Of a stretch of 64,000 nt of DNA, positions 18,187-27,451 are shown piece by piece; positions within the stretch are counted from its first letter, which is position 1; every line of letters starts with the position of its first letter. The notes beneath the pieces were generated by a model. It was not told where the DNA came from, searched no databases, and saw only the letters and a program-made list of their open reading frames with translations. The translations under genes and the position numbers were made by a program. Source of the stretch: Nocardioides sp. SR21 (lineage in GTDB: Bacteria > Actinomycetota > Actinomycetes > Propionibacteriales > Nocardioidaceae); the NCBI RefSeq assembly GCF_022761125.1, contig NZ_JAKWJR010000003.1:186001-250000 (forward strand). The letters are read 5' to 3'.

Positions 18187-18199
18187 TGACATAATGTCA
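18187..18199. promoter_or_regulatory. Palindrome TGACATAATGTCA, candidate operator
   Basis: A perfect 13-bp palindrome, AT-rich against a GC-rich background, lies in the gap between mraY (start 18125) and the small membrane gene (start 18259). Its centre, CATAAT, or CATTAT on the other strand, resembles a -10 hexamer. A repressor bound here could block promoters in either direction. A second palindrome, ACACCGGTGT, lies at 18238-18247. Confidence 0.45.
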
Positions 18200-18397
18200 G
18201 TTATCGGCGGTATATCCAGGAGTCGGGACGAACGTCGACACCGGTGTAGTTTTCCCGCATGAACCGCAAGGACCTGCCCTGGGGATGGATCATCCTCGGC
18301 CTGCTCGGGCTCTGGTTCCTCGGGATCAACCTCGCGGACGGCGACTGGACGATGGTCGCCCTCGCTGCGTTCGTCGTGGTCTTCTCGGTGGTCCGGA

Positions 18398-20758
<2,361 letters not shown>

Positions 20759-20797
20759 GCGGGCATTCTCTCCATCGTTCGTGGCCAACGTTCGGGA

Positions 20798-21034
20798 TCA
20801 GTCGTCGGGGAGGGCGGCGAACGCCTTCTTCGTGTCCTTGTACCAGCCCATCCCCTTGATGGGGTGCTTCCACCGGCCGCGCATGTCCTTGTTCGCGGGC
20901 ACGTGCGCCTCGTCGCCGGCGGCGACCATGTCCTTGAGGTGCTGGTCCTGCTGGTTGATCACGGCGTCGGCGTCCTTGCCCTGGAACGCCTGGTCGCAGG
21001 GGCCGCCCATCTGGCGGCAGGTCATCGTCTTCAT
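20798..21034 (-). CDS. DUF1059-like small protein
   Basis: The 78-residue protein follows the DUF1059 pattern: MKTMTCRQMGGPCD, a central ...VINQQDQHLK block and a C-terminal RGRWKHP..GMGWY segment. The two cysteines and the GPCD context suggest a small metal- or ligand-binding role, which is unproven. It follows the VOC gene with only 1 bp between them and so belongs to the AraC-VOC operon. Confidence 0.8.
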   Translation of the reverse strand: MKTMTCRQMGGPCDQAFQGKDADAVINQQDQHLKDMVAAGDEAHVPANKDMRGRWKHPIKGMGWYKDTKKAFAALPDD

Positions 21035-21035
21035 G

Positions 21036-21446
21036 TCAGGCCACCTGTCGGATGCGGACGGTGTTGCCGGCCGGGTCGCGGAACGCGCAGTCCCGCAGGC
21101 CGTACGGCTGGTCGATCGGCTCCTGGATCACCTCGGCGCCGGTGGCCTGCACGGTATCGAACGTCGCGTCGACGTCGGTGCTGGCCAGCAGGATCCAGCC
21201 GTAGGTGCCCTTGGCCATCATGTCGCCGATGACCCGGCGCTCGTCGTCGGTGATGCCCGGGTCCACCGCGGGCGGCCCCAGCAGGATCGACGTCTCCGGC
21301 TGCCCCACGGGTCCGACGACGATCCAGCGCATCGTCCCTTCGCCGTGGTCGGAGCGGACCTCGAAGCCGAGGGCGTCGCGGTAGAACGCCACGGAGGCGT
21401 CCGGGTCCTCGTGCGGGAGGACGGTGGTGTGGATGGTGAGGTTCAT
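21036..21446 (-). CDS. VOC family protein (glyoxalase-like)
   Basis: The 136-residue single VOC domain starts MNLTIHTTVLPHEDP and has the DPDASVAFYRDALGF pattern and the terminal FRDPAGNTVRIRQV strand. The second-position ligands differ from glyoxalase I, so catalysis is uncertain. It is the second gene of the leftward AraC-VOC-DUF1059 set; the start is 5 bp from the AraC stop. Similar VOC-AraC pairs occur in drug or stress tolerance loci, but nothing here fixes a substrate. Confidence 0.8.
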   Translation of the reverse strand: MNLTIHTTVLPHEDPDASVAFYRDALGFEVRSDHGEGTMRWIVVGPVGQPETSILLGPPAVDPGITDDERRVIGDMMAKGTYGWILLASTDVDATFDTVQATGAEVIQEPIDQPYGLRDCAFRDPAGNTVRIRQVA

Positions 21447-21451
21447 GACGC

Positions 21452-21898
21452 TCACGCTAGGGGCGGATCGCCGGCGGGCGCTTCTCGATTCCTGATCGGT
21501 CTGATGACCTGCTTGACCACGCACGGCGGCACGCCGTCCATCTCGCGCGCGGCGTCCCGGTAGGCGCTCGGCGACATCCCGACCAGCTCCTTGAAGCGGG
21601 TGCTGAACGTGCCCAGGGACTGGCAGCCCACCTCGAAGCAGACGTCGGTGACGCTCAGGTCGCCGCGCTGGAGCAGCGCCATGGCCCGCTCGATGCGGCG
21701 CGTCATCAGATAGCTGTACGGCGACTCGCCGTACGCCGCCTTGAACGCGCGACTGAGGTGGCCGGCGGACAGGTGCACACCGCGGGCGAGCGCCTCGACG
21801 TCGAGCGGTTGCGCGTACTCGCGGTCCATCCGGTCCCGCACCCGGCGCAGCAGCACGAGCTCGCGCCGACGCTGCTCCGAGGCGGGGGTGCTGGTCAC
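21452..21898 (-). CDS. AraC family transcriptional regulator
   Basis: The 148-residue regulator consists almost entirely of the two-helix-turn-helix AraC DNA-binding domain: DVEALARGVHLSAGHLSRAFK, then the second helix-turn-helix ending VCFEVGCQSLGTFSTRFKEL, with a 25-residue tail. It has no effector domain, unlike most AraC proteins (about 290 residues). It probably controls the VOC and DUF1059 genes that follow. GTG start. Confidence 0.85.
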   Translation of the reverse strand: MTSTPASEQRRRELVLLRRVRDRMDREYAQPLDVEALARGVHLSAGHLSRAFKAAYGESPYSYLMTRRIERAMALLQRGDLSVTDVCFEVGCQSLGTFSTRFKELVGMSPSAYRDAAREMDGVPPCVVKQVIRPIRNREAPAGDPPLA

Positions 21899-22023
21899 AG
21901 CTGGATCGTCCCATCTGTCTCAAGTCGAGGGCGTCGCTGCCGATGTATCCAGCATGCCGGACAGCGCTCCTGTCGGGTGATGAGGAACAGGGACCGAAGC
22001 AAGGTCGGCGAAGGAGGAGCACC

Positions 22024-22155
22024 ATGTGGGACACCGTCACGGACAACGTCGTGCACCTGACGCACGACCTGCCGTGCCTGCACTGTGGGCACGCGCCGCA
22101 CACCTACCTCCCCTGCGGTGACAGCTGCGACTGCCACCCGCTGAAGGCGTCCTGA
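22024..22155 (+). CDS. Tiny Cys/His-rich protein, paralogue 1
   Basis: The 43-residue product carries CLHCGHAPHTYLPCGDSCDC, five cysteines and two histidines spaced as for one or two zinc sites. AAGGAGG at 22011-22017 lies 6 bp before the ATG, so translation is well supported. It is 15 residues shorter than most annotation cut-offs and would be missed easily. It shares MWDTV...VHL.HD.PC..CGHA.HTYL.CGDSCDC with the gene at 22755, a tandem paralogue. No known domain is recognised. Confidence 0.7.
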   Translation: MWDTVTDNVVHLTHDLPCLHCGHAPHTYLPCGDSCDCHPLKAS

Positions 22156-22161
22156 CCCGAG

Positions 22162-22530
22162 CTACTCCAGCTCGTCCGCGCAGCTCGTGGCGTCATCGGT
22201 CGCCGAGCTGACCACCCAGCCGCCCTGGTCGGTGCGCGCCGCGGTGACGTACCAGCCGGCGCCGTCCTCGTTGGTGATCGACACCTCCGTGGCGGCCGGG
22301 TCGCCGTCGTCGGCGATCACCCAGTCCTCGACCGGCGGCTCGGGCAGTCCCCCGTGGGTCCCGAGCCAGGACTCGAGCGCCTGGATCGGCGTCTCGGCGC
22401 CGTCCCCACCGAGGTCGGGTTGGTAGGCCTGGCCGTCGCAGCCGTCGTCGGAGCAGCCGGTCGGCAGCGCCACGAGGAGCACACAGCTCAAGAAGCCGGC
22501 CGCGAGCCGGGACGACGAGTGCACGCGCAC
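22162..22530 (-). CDS. Putative lipoprotein of unknown function
   Basis: The product of about 122 residues has a lipoprotein signal (RLAAGFLSCVLLVALPTGC, lipobox PTGC) and a small mature domain. That domain contains the GYY-like segment GAGWYVTAAR and a terminal cysteine in TSCADELE. GTG at 22530 is used; an ATG at 22545 adds five residues and neither has a clear ribosome site. It lies convergent with, and 6 bp from, tiny Cys-rich protein 1. Function unknown. Confidence 0.6.
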   Translation of the reverse strand: MRVHSSSRLAAGFLSCVLLVALPTGCSDDGCDGQAYQPDLGGDGAETPIQALESWLGTHGGLPEPPVEDWVIADDGDPAATEVSITNEDGAGWYVTAARTDQGGWVVSSATDDATSCADELE

Positions 22531-22754
22531 AGCATGACAAGGCATCCCGGCCGCGTCCGCCGAACGCCGAGACGACGGAGAGCACCCCAGGCCCGAACGG
22601 ACTACGCGACATCCCCCGGGTGGGTCATTCGTCCGGGTTCGCGCCCCAACGGTCGCTGCCGTCCCTACCGTCACAAGCGAGGTTCGTACCGCTCGTCGAG
22701 CGATGGACGAACCGCATTGGGGGGCTTCAGCGAGGCGTGGGGGGAGGTAGAGCC

Positions 22755-22913
22755 ATGTGGGACACCGTCCAGACCAACACGGTGCACTTGTCGCACGACA
22801 TGCCATGCCCACAGTGCGGGCATGCCCTCCACACCTACCTTGCGTGTGGAGACAGCTGCGACTGTGTGCCGGCGCGCATGCCGGGTCGGTCCGCCGACCT
22901 GGTCGCCGTCTGA
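22755..22913 (+). CDS. Tiny Cys/His-rich protein, paralogue 2
   Basis: The 52-residue product repeats the motif of the gene at 22024: CPQCGHALHTYLACGDSCDC, preceded by MWDTVQTNTVHLSHD. All cysteines and histidines of the motif are conserved between the two, whereas the C-terminal tails differ. GGGGAGG (22741-22747) is 7 bp before the ATG. The pair is separated by 600 bp holding the lipoprotein gene on the other strand. The conserved Cys/His set suggests a structural zinc site; partner and role unknown. Confidence 0.7.
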   Translation: MWDTVQTNTVHLSHDMPCPQCGHALHTYLACGDSCDCVPARMPGRSADLVAV

Positions 22914-23037
22914 CCTCGCCCTCACCGACCCCCATCAGGAACGTCGGACGTAGCGCGATCCACGCTTCCTCCGACTGGGTCGACGGTCGCCAACCCGCTT
23001 GAGCACGGGCAGTTCCGGGCGACCGTCGACCTATCCC

Positions 23038-23073
23038 GATCCTGGCCCTGATCCTGGCCCTGATCCAGGCCCC
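23038..23073. repeat. Three-copy 12-bp tandem repeat
   Basis: GATCCTGGCCCT occurs twice exactly (23038-23049, 23050-23061), then once with two changes (23062-23073). It sits 47 bp before the membrane protein start. Nearby, CGACGGTCGC (22981-22990) and GCGACCGTCG (23019-23028) form an inverted repeat. No function is evident. Confidence 0.6.
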
Positions 23074-23119
23074 GCTCCCCTGCGCCCGGGCGCGTCGCGG
23101 ACCCACTACGATTCCGCTC

Positions 23120-23524
23120 ATGGCGACTCCCGTGAAGACCGGCAGCAACGTCCCGGCGACCGCGACCACGATCACCCCGGCCGAGCCCGTGCACGTCGTC
23201 GGCCCGGTGGGCTGGGTGCTGATCCTCTCGTCGGGGATCGGCCTGATCCTCGCGACCTGGATGCTCTACCCGCTCGACGCCGAGGGCATGTGGGCCGGCT
23301 ACCGCGGCGGGTTCACCGCGACCATCGTGGTCACCTGCGCGATGGCGCTGTGCTCCTCGCTCCCCAAGAAGCCGATCATCGGTCTGCTCGGCATCTGCGG
23401 CATCCTGCTCGTCCTGTTCGGCGTGTTCCTCGACAACTCGCACGTGGTCTTCCTGTCCGAGGTCATCGCCGGCGCGGTGCTCCTCGCGGGCACCGGGATG
23501 TACGCCGCCGGCAACCGGGACTGA
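23120..23524 (+). CDS. Small membrane protein
   Basis: The 134-residue protein has a polar N-terminus and about four hydrophobic helices: GWVLILSSGIGLIL, FTATIVVTCAMALC, PIIGLLGICGILLVLFGVF and VIAGAVLLAGTGMY. No catalytic motif or known domain is recognisable. ATG start. It is convergent with the alcohol dehydrogenase gene, with 15 bp between stops. Confidence 0.7.
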   Translation: MATPVKTGSNVPATATTITPAEPVHVVGPVGWVLILSSGIGLILATWMLYPLDAEGMWAGYRGGFTATIVVTCAMALCSSLPKKPIIGLLGICGILLVLFGVFLDNSHVVFLSEVIAGAVLLAGTGMYAAGNRD

Positions 23525-23539
23525 GCCGGCGCCTGGGCG

Positions 23540-24565
23540 TCAGGGCTCGATCAGCACCTTGATCGCGCGCCGCTCGTCCATCGCGCGGTAGCCCTCGGCC
23601 ACCTCGTCGAGCGGCAGCGTGCTGTCGAAGACCAGTCCGGGCTGGATGCTGCCGTCGAGCACCTTCGCCAGCAGCTCGGGCATGTACTTGCGCGTCGGCG
23701 CCATGCCGCCCCCGAGACCGATGTTGTTGACGAACATCCGGCGTACCGGGAGCGTCACGCCGTGCGGGGCGCCCACGAAGCCGACCCGCGAGCCCGGCCG
23801 GGCGATCTGGAACGCGGTCCGCATCGAGTCGTCGGTGCCGACGCACTCGAGGACGGCGTCGGCCCCCACTCCCCCGGTCAGCTCCATGATCGCGGCCACG
23901 CCCTCGTCGCCCCGCTCGGCGACGATGTGCGTGGCGCCGAAGGTCCGCGCCACGGCCTGACGCGGCTCGTGCCGCGACATCGCGACGATCGTCTCGGCGC
24001 CGAGCATCGAGGCGGCGAGCACGCCGCACAGCCCGACGGCACCGTCACCGACGACGACCGCCGTACCTCCCGGGCGGACGCCCGAGGTGACCGCGGCGTG
24101 CCAGCCGGTCGGCATCACGTCGGAGATCGTCAGCACCGACGGCAGCAGGGACTTGTCGGGCACGCCGTCGGTCTTCACCAGGCTGCCGTCGGCCTGGGTG
24201 ACCCGGGCGTACTCCGCCTGCCCGCTGGCGGTGAACCCGATGTTGTCGCAGGCGTTCTGGGCGCCGTACTGGCAGTGCGGGCAGGTGTTGTCGCAGTGGT
24301 CGAACGGCACGACGACGAAGTCGCCGGGCTTGAACGAGCGCACGTCGGCGCCGACCTCCTCGACGATCCCGACGCACTCGTGGCCGATGGTGTCGCCGGC
24401 GGTGACCGGGTTCTCGCCGCGGTACGGCCACAGGTCCGAGCCGCAGATGCACCCGGCGACGACCTTGACGATGGCGTCGGTCGGGGCGCTGATGGTCGGG
24501 TCGGGAACTTCGGTGACGCGGATGTCGCGGGTACCGTGGATGGTGGTGGCGCGCATGTCCGCCAT
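23540..24565 (-). CDS. Zinc-dependent alcohol dehydrogenase
   Basis: The 341-residue MDR-family enzyme has the catalytic zinc context CGSD and GHECVGIV, and the structural-zinc cysteines in CDNTCPHCQYGAQNAC. A Rossmann motif is seen in VVVGDGAVGLCGV. The sequence order resembles glutathione-independent formaldehyde or threonine-type dehydrogenases; the alcohol is unknown. The ATG at 24565 gives MADMRATT; ATG at 24556 is an alternative. It is divergent from the HTH-MurA gene, so the 82-bp gap holds both promoters. Confidence 0.88.
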   Translation of the reverse strand: MADMRATTIHGTRDIRVTEVPDPTISAPTDAIVKVVAGCICGSDLWPYRGENPVTAGDTIGHECVGIVEEVGADVRSFKPGDFVVVPFDHCDNTCPHCQYGAQNACDNIGFTASGQAEYARVTQADGSLVKTDGVPDKSLLPSVLTISDVMPTGWHAAVTSGVRPGGTAVVVGDGAVGLCGVLAASMLGAETIVAMSRHEPRQAVARTFGATHIVAERGDEGVAAIMELTGGVGADAVLECVGTDDSMRTAFQIARPGSRVGFVGAPHGVTLPVRRMFVNNIGLGGGMAPTRKYMPELLAKVLDGSIQPGLVFDSTLPLDEVAEGYRAMDERRAIKVLIEP

Positions 24566-24619
24566 CCTCGCAGGGGCTCCCCCGGCCCCGCGACTCGCCC
24601 GGACCTGGCGAAGTTGCGT

Positions 24620-24637
24620 TATCTCATATGTGAGTTA
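24620..24637. promoter_or_regulatory. Candidate operator: 18-bp palindrome before the HTH-MurA gene
   Basis: TATCTCATATGTGAGTTA matches its own reverse complement at 14 of 18 positions, including outer TA and the CTCA/TGAG half sites. It ends 10 bp before the start codon, an ideal place for a repressor. The XRE-type HTH of the protein it precedes makes autoregulation likely (inference). Confidence 0.5.
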
Positions 24638-24647
24638 CCGTGGCGGT

Positions 24648-26174
24648 ATGACTGAGGGATACAAGAATCGCATCGGGAACCTCATTCGCGACGCCCGCAA
24701 GCACCGCGGGCTCACCCAGCACCAGCTCGCGGATCTCCTCGGCACCAGCCAGAGCGCGATCAACCGGATCGAGAAGGGTCACCAGAACCTCTCGCTCGAG
24801 ATGATCGCCCGGATCGGTGCCGCCCTGGACTCCGAGATCGTCGCGCTCGGCGCCGGCCCCACGCACCTGCGGGTGAACGGGCCGACCACGCTGTCCGGCG
24901 AGATCGACGTCAAGACCTCCAAGAACGCCGGCGTCGCGCTGCTCTGCGCCACGCTGCTCAACCGGGGTCGCACCACGCTGCGCAAGGTCGCCCGGATCGA
25001 GGAGGTCAACCGCCTCCTCGAGGTGCTGACCAGCCTGGGCGTGCAGTGCCGCTGGCTCAACGACGACAACGACCTCGAGATCATCCCGCCGAAGGAGCTC
25101 GACCTCGACCACGTCGACGCCGAGGCCGCGCGCCGTACCCGCTCGATCATCATGTTCCTCGGCCCGCTGCTGCACCGCGCGGACGTCTTCGAGCTGCCGT
25201 ACGCCGGTGGCTGCGACCTCGGCACCCGCACGGTGGAGCCGCACATGGCCGCGCTGCGGCCGTTCGGCCTCGAGGTGAAGGCGACCGAGGGGAGCTACCA
25301 CGCGCAGGTGAACCGGGCCATCGAGCCGGGCCGGCCGATCGTCCTCACCGAGCGTGGCGACACCGTCACCGAGAACGCGCTGATGGCGGCCGCGCTGCAC
25401 CCGGGCACCACCGTGATCCGCAACGCGTCGTCGAACTACATGGTCCAGGACCTCTGCTTCTACCTGCAGAGACTCGGCGTCACCGTCGAGGGCATCGGCT
25501 CCACGACGCTCACCGTGACCGGGCTCGAGGACATCGACGTCGACGTCGACTACGCGCCCAGCGAGGACCCGATCGAGGCGATGTCGCTGCTCGCCGCGGC
25601 CATCGTCACGCAGTCCTCGATCACGATCCGCCGGGTCCCGATCGAGTTCCTCGAGATCGAGCTCGCGCTGCTCGAGGAGATGGGCTTCCAGTACGACCGC
25701 TCCGAGGAGTACGTCGCCCTCAACGGCCACACCCGCCTGGTCGACCTGACCACGAAGCCGTCCCAGCTGCACGCTCCGCTGGACAAGATCCACCCGATGC
25801 CGTTCCCGGGCCTCAACATCGACAACCTGCCGTTCTTCGCGGTGATCGCGGCGGTCGCCGAGGGCCAGACCCTCCTGCACGACTGGGTCTACGAGAACCG
25901 CGCGATCTACCTCACCGACCTGAACAAGCTCGGCGCCAAGGTCAAGCTGCTCGACCCGCACCGCGTGATGATCGAGGGTCCGGTCTCGTTCACCGGCACC
26001 GAGCTCGTCTGCCCCCCGGCGCTCCGCCCGGCGGTCGTGATCCTGCTGGCGATGCTCGCCTCCAAGGGCACCTCGGTGCTGCGGTCGACGTACGTCATCC
26101 ACCGTGGCTACGAGGACCTCGCCGAGCGCCTCAACCACCTCGGCGCCTCGATCGAGACGTTCCGGGACATCTGA
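24648..26174 (+). CDS. XRE helix-turn-helix fused to MurA-like enolpyruvyl transferase
   Basis: The 508-residue protein joins two parts. Residues about 8-62 are a Cro/C1-type HTH (RKHRGLTQHQLADLLGTSQ then INRIEKG). Residues about 75-508 are an EPSP-synthase-fold domain like UDP-GlcNAc 1-carboxyvinyltransferase. K92 in SKNAG matches the MurA active-site lysine, and C189 in YAGGCDLGTRTVEPH matches the PEP-adduct cysteine, so catalysis may be intact. It could act as a cell-wall precursor sensor and repressor or as a second MurA. The ATG lies 10 bp after a palindromic operator candidate. Confidence 0.85.
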   Translation: MTEGYKNRIGNLIRDARKHRGLTQHQLADLLGTSQSAINRIEKGHQNLSLEMIARIGAALDSEIVALGAGPTHLRVNGPTTLSGEIDVKTSKNAGVALLCATLLNRGRTTLRKVARIEEVNRLLEVLTSLGVQCRWLNDDNDLEIIPPKELDLDHVDAEAARRTRSIIMFLGPLLHRADVFELPYAGGCDLGTRTVEPHMAALRPFGLEVKATEGSYHAQVNRAIEPGRPIVLTERGDTVTENALMAAALHPGTTVIRNASSNYMVQDLCFYLQRLGVTVEGIGSTTLTVTGLEDIDVDVDYAPSEDPIEAMSLLAAAIVTQSSITIRRVPIEFLEIELALLEEMGFQYDRSEEYVALNGHTRLVDLTTKPSQLHAPLDKIHPMPFPGLNIDNLPFFAVIAAVAEGQTLLHDWVYENRAIYLTDLNKLGAKVKLLDPHRVMIEGPVSFTGTELVCPPALRPAVVILLAMLASKGTSVLRSTYVIHRGYEDLAERLNHLGASIETFRDI

Positions 26175-26179
26175 GCTGC

Positions 26180-26205
26180 CCCGGCCGGAGTGTGCGAAGG
26201 CCGGG
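26180..26205 (+). terminator. GC hairpin after the HTH-MurA gene
   Basis: CCCGGCC (26180-26186) pairs with GGCCGGG (26199-26205) across a 12-base loop, starting 5 bp after the stop codon. There is no T-run, which is usual for actinobacterial terminators. Confidence 0.5.
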
Positions 26206-26221
26206 ACCCAGCAGCCAGATT

Positions 26222-26308
26222 GAGTAGCCGCGACCGGCGTATCGAGATCTCCACTCGGTCCCGATACGTCCGTCGCGGCTTCGTTCCTCAGCCGCGGGGC
26301 TACTCGAC
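26222..26308. repeat. Dispersed repeat, copy 2 (GAGTAGC/TATCGAG inverted repeat)
   Basis: The element starts GAGTAGCCGCGACC and ends GGGGCTACTC, and CGCGACCGGCGTATCGAG inside it is matched by an imperfect reverse complement near 26260-26277 (15 of 18). Part of it (26256-26289) is homologous to 4210-4243 on the other strand. Elements of this look are frequent in intergenic regions of Nocardioides-like genomes (general knowledge). Confidence 0.6.
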
Positions 26309-26321
26309 CCGGTGACCGCGT

Positions 26322-26347
26322 CCGAGACTTCGCAAGCTCAGTCTCGG
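26322..26347 (-). terminator. Hairpin after the zinc-finger protein gene
   Basis: CCGAGACT (26322-26329) pairs perfectly with AGTCTCGG (26340-26347) across a 10-base loop, directly next to the stop codon (26349) of the leftward zinc-finger gene. Confidence 0.5.
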
Positions 26348-26348
26348 G

Positions 26349-26621
26349 TCACTCGAACAGCGTCTCGACCCACGCCCGCGGCGGGGCCTTGGCGGCCGGG
26401 GGCGCGGTCATGTCGGCGGTGATGCGCGGCATCGGCGCGGTGTGCTGGCCGGCGTGGCGGTGCCAGTCGTTCTCGGCCTCGATCAGGTCACCGAGCTCGG
26501 CGCGCGCCAGGAAGACCCCGTGCCCGGCCGGACACTGGCTGATCCCGCCCTCCCCCACGGCGGCGGCGATCGCGCGGGTGACCATCTCGGCGCTGCAGAC
26601 AGGACAGGTCAAGGTCTCCAT
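26349..26621 (-). CDS. Small TFIIB-type zinc-finger protein
   Basis: The 90-residue protein has a CPVC pair near the N-terminus and a second CPAGHGVFL segment, the pattern of the zf-TFIIB family, where two CxxC/CxxH-like pairs bind one zinc. The C-terminal half is proline/alanine-rich. It could act in nucleic-acid or protein binding; the family has no single known role. Its start faces the GDPD gene with 17 bp between start codons. Confidence 0.75.
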   Translation of the reverse strand: METLTCPVCSAEMVTRAIAAAVGEGGISQCPAGHGVFLARAELGDLIEAENDWHRHAGQHTAPMPRITADMTAPPAAKAPPRAWVETLFE

Positions 26622-26638
26622 GCTGCGACGCTACCGGG

Positions 26639-27451
26639 GTGGTTGATACTGCACCAGTGACCTCGCCGCGGACCGGTTTCCCCTTTCTCGACACGGTGCT
26701 CGACCAACCCGGATCCGTCCTCGCCTACGCCCACCGCGGCGGCGCCTACCACCCCGAGATCGAGGGCCTGGAGAACACGCTCGCCGCGTTCCGGCACGCC
26801 GTGGAGCTCGGCTACGACTACCTCGAGACCGACGTGCACGTCACTCGCGACGGGGTGCTGCTGGCCTTCCACGACAGCGTCCTGGACCGGGTCACCGACC
26901 GCGTCGGGGAGATCAGCCGGCTCAGCCACGCCGAGGTGCGCGGTGCGCTGGTCGGCGGCCGCGAGGCGGTGCCGACGCTCGCCGAGCTGTTCGACGCCTT
27001 CCCGGCCGCCCGGTTCAACATCGACCTGAAGTCCGACGGCGCTGTCAGCGCGCTGGCCGACTTCGTCGCCGCTCGCCAGGCATGGGACCGGGTCCTGGTG
27101 GGCTCGTTCTCCGCGAGCCGGCTGCGCCGCTTCCGGGCGTACGCCGCCGGGCGGGTCCCGACGTCCGCCTCCCCGCTCGAGGTCGTGCTCTGCCGGCTGC
27201 TGCCGCTCGCCCGCCTCGGCCGGTTCCAGGCCTACCAGGTCCCCCACCGCCGCGGCCGGGTCCGCGTCGTCACCCCGGGCTTCGTACGCCGGGCGCACGC
27301 CGCCGGTCGGCACGTCCACGTGTGGACGGTCGACGACCCCGCCGAGATGCACGAGCTGCTCGACCGGGGCGTCGACGGCCTGTTCACCGACCGCACCGAC
27401 ATACTCAAGGACGTGCTGATCGAGCGCGGCCAGTGGAGGGGCGAGCGATGA
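26639..27451 (+). CDS. Glycerophosphodiester phosphodiesterase
   Basis: The 270-residue enzyme hydrolyses glycerophosphodiesters to glycerol 3-phosphate and an alcohol. It has the AHRGG motif, then ENTLAAFRHAVELGYDYLETDVHVTRDG with the metal-binding Glu and Asp, then the catalytic His in AFHDSVLDRV. The C-terminal TVDDPAEMHELLDRGVDGLFTD strand is standard. GTG start at 26639 is used; a GTG six codons later is possible. No signal peptide. It overlaps the MFS gene by 4 bp (ATGA), so the two form an operon. Confidence 0.9.
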   Translation: MVDTAPVTSPRTGFPFLDTVLDQPGSVLAYAHRGGAYHPEIEGLENTLAAFRHAVELGYDYLETDVHVTRDGVLLAFHDSVLDRVTDRVGEISRLSHAEVRGALVGGREAVPTLAELFDAFPAARFNIDLKSDGAVSALADFVAARQAWDRVLVGSFSASRLRRFRAYAAGRVPTSASPLEVVLCRLLPLARLGRFQAYQVPHRRGRVRVVTPGFVRRAHAAGRHVHVWTVDDPAEMHELLDRGVDGLFTDRTDILKDVLIERGQWRGER

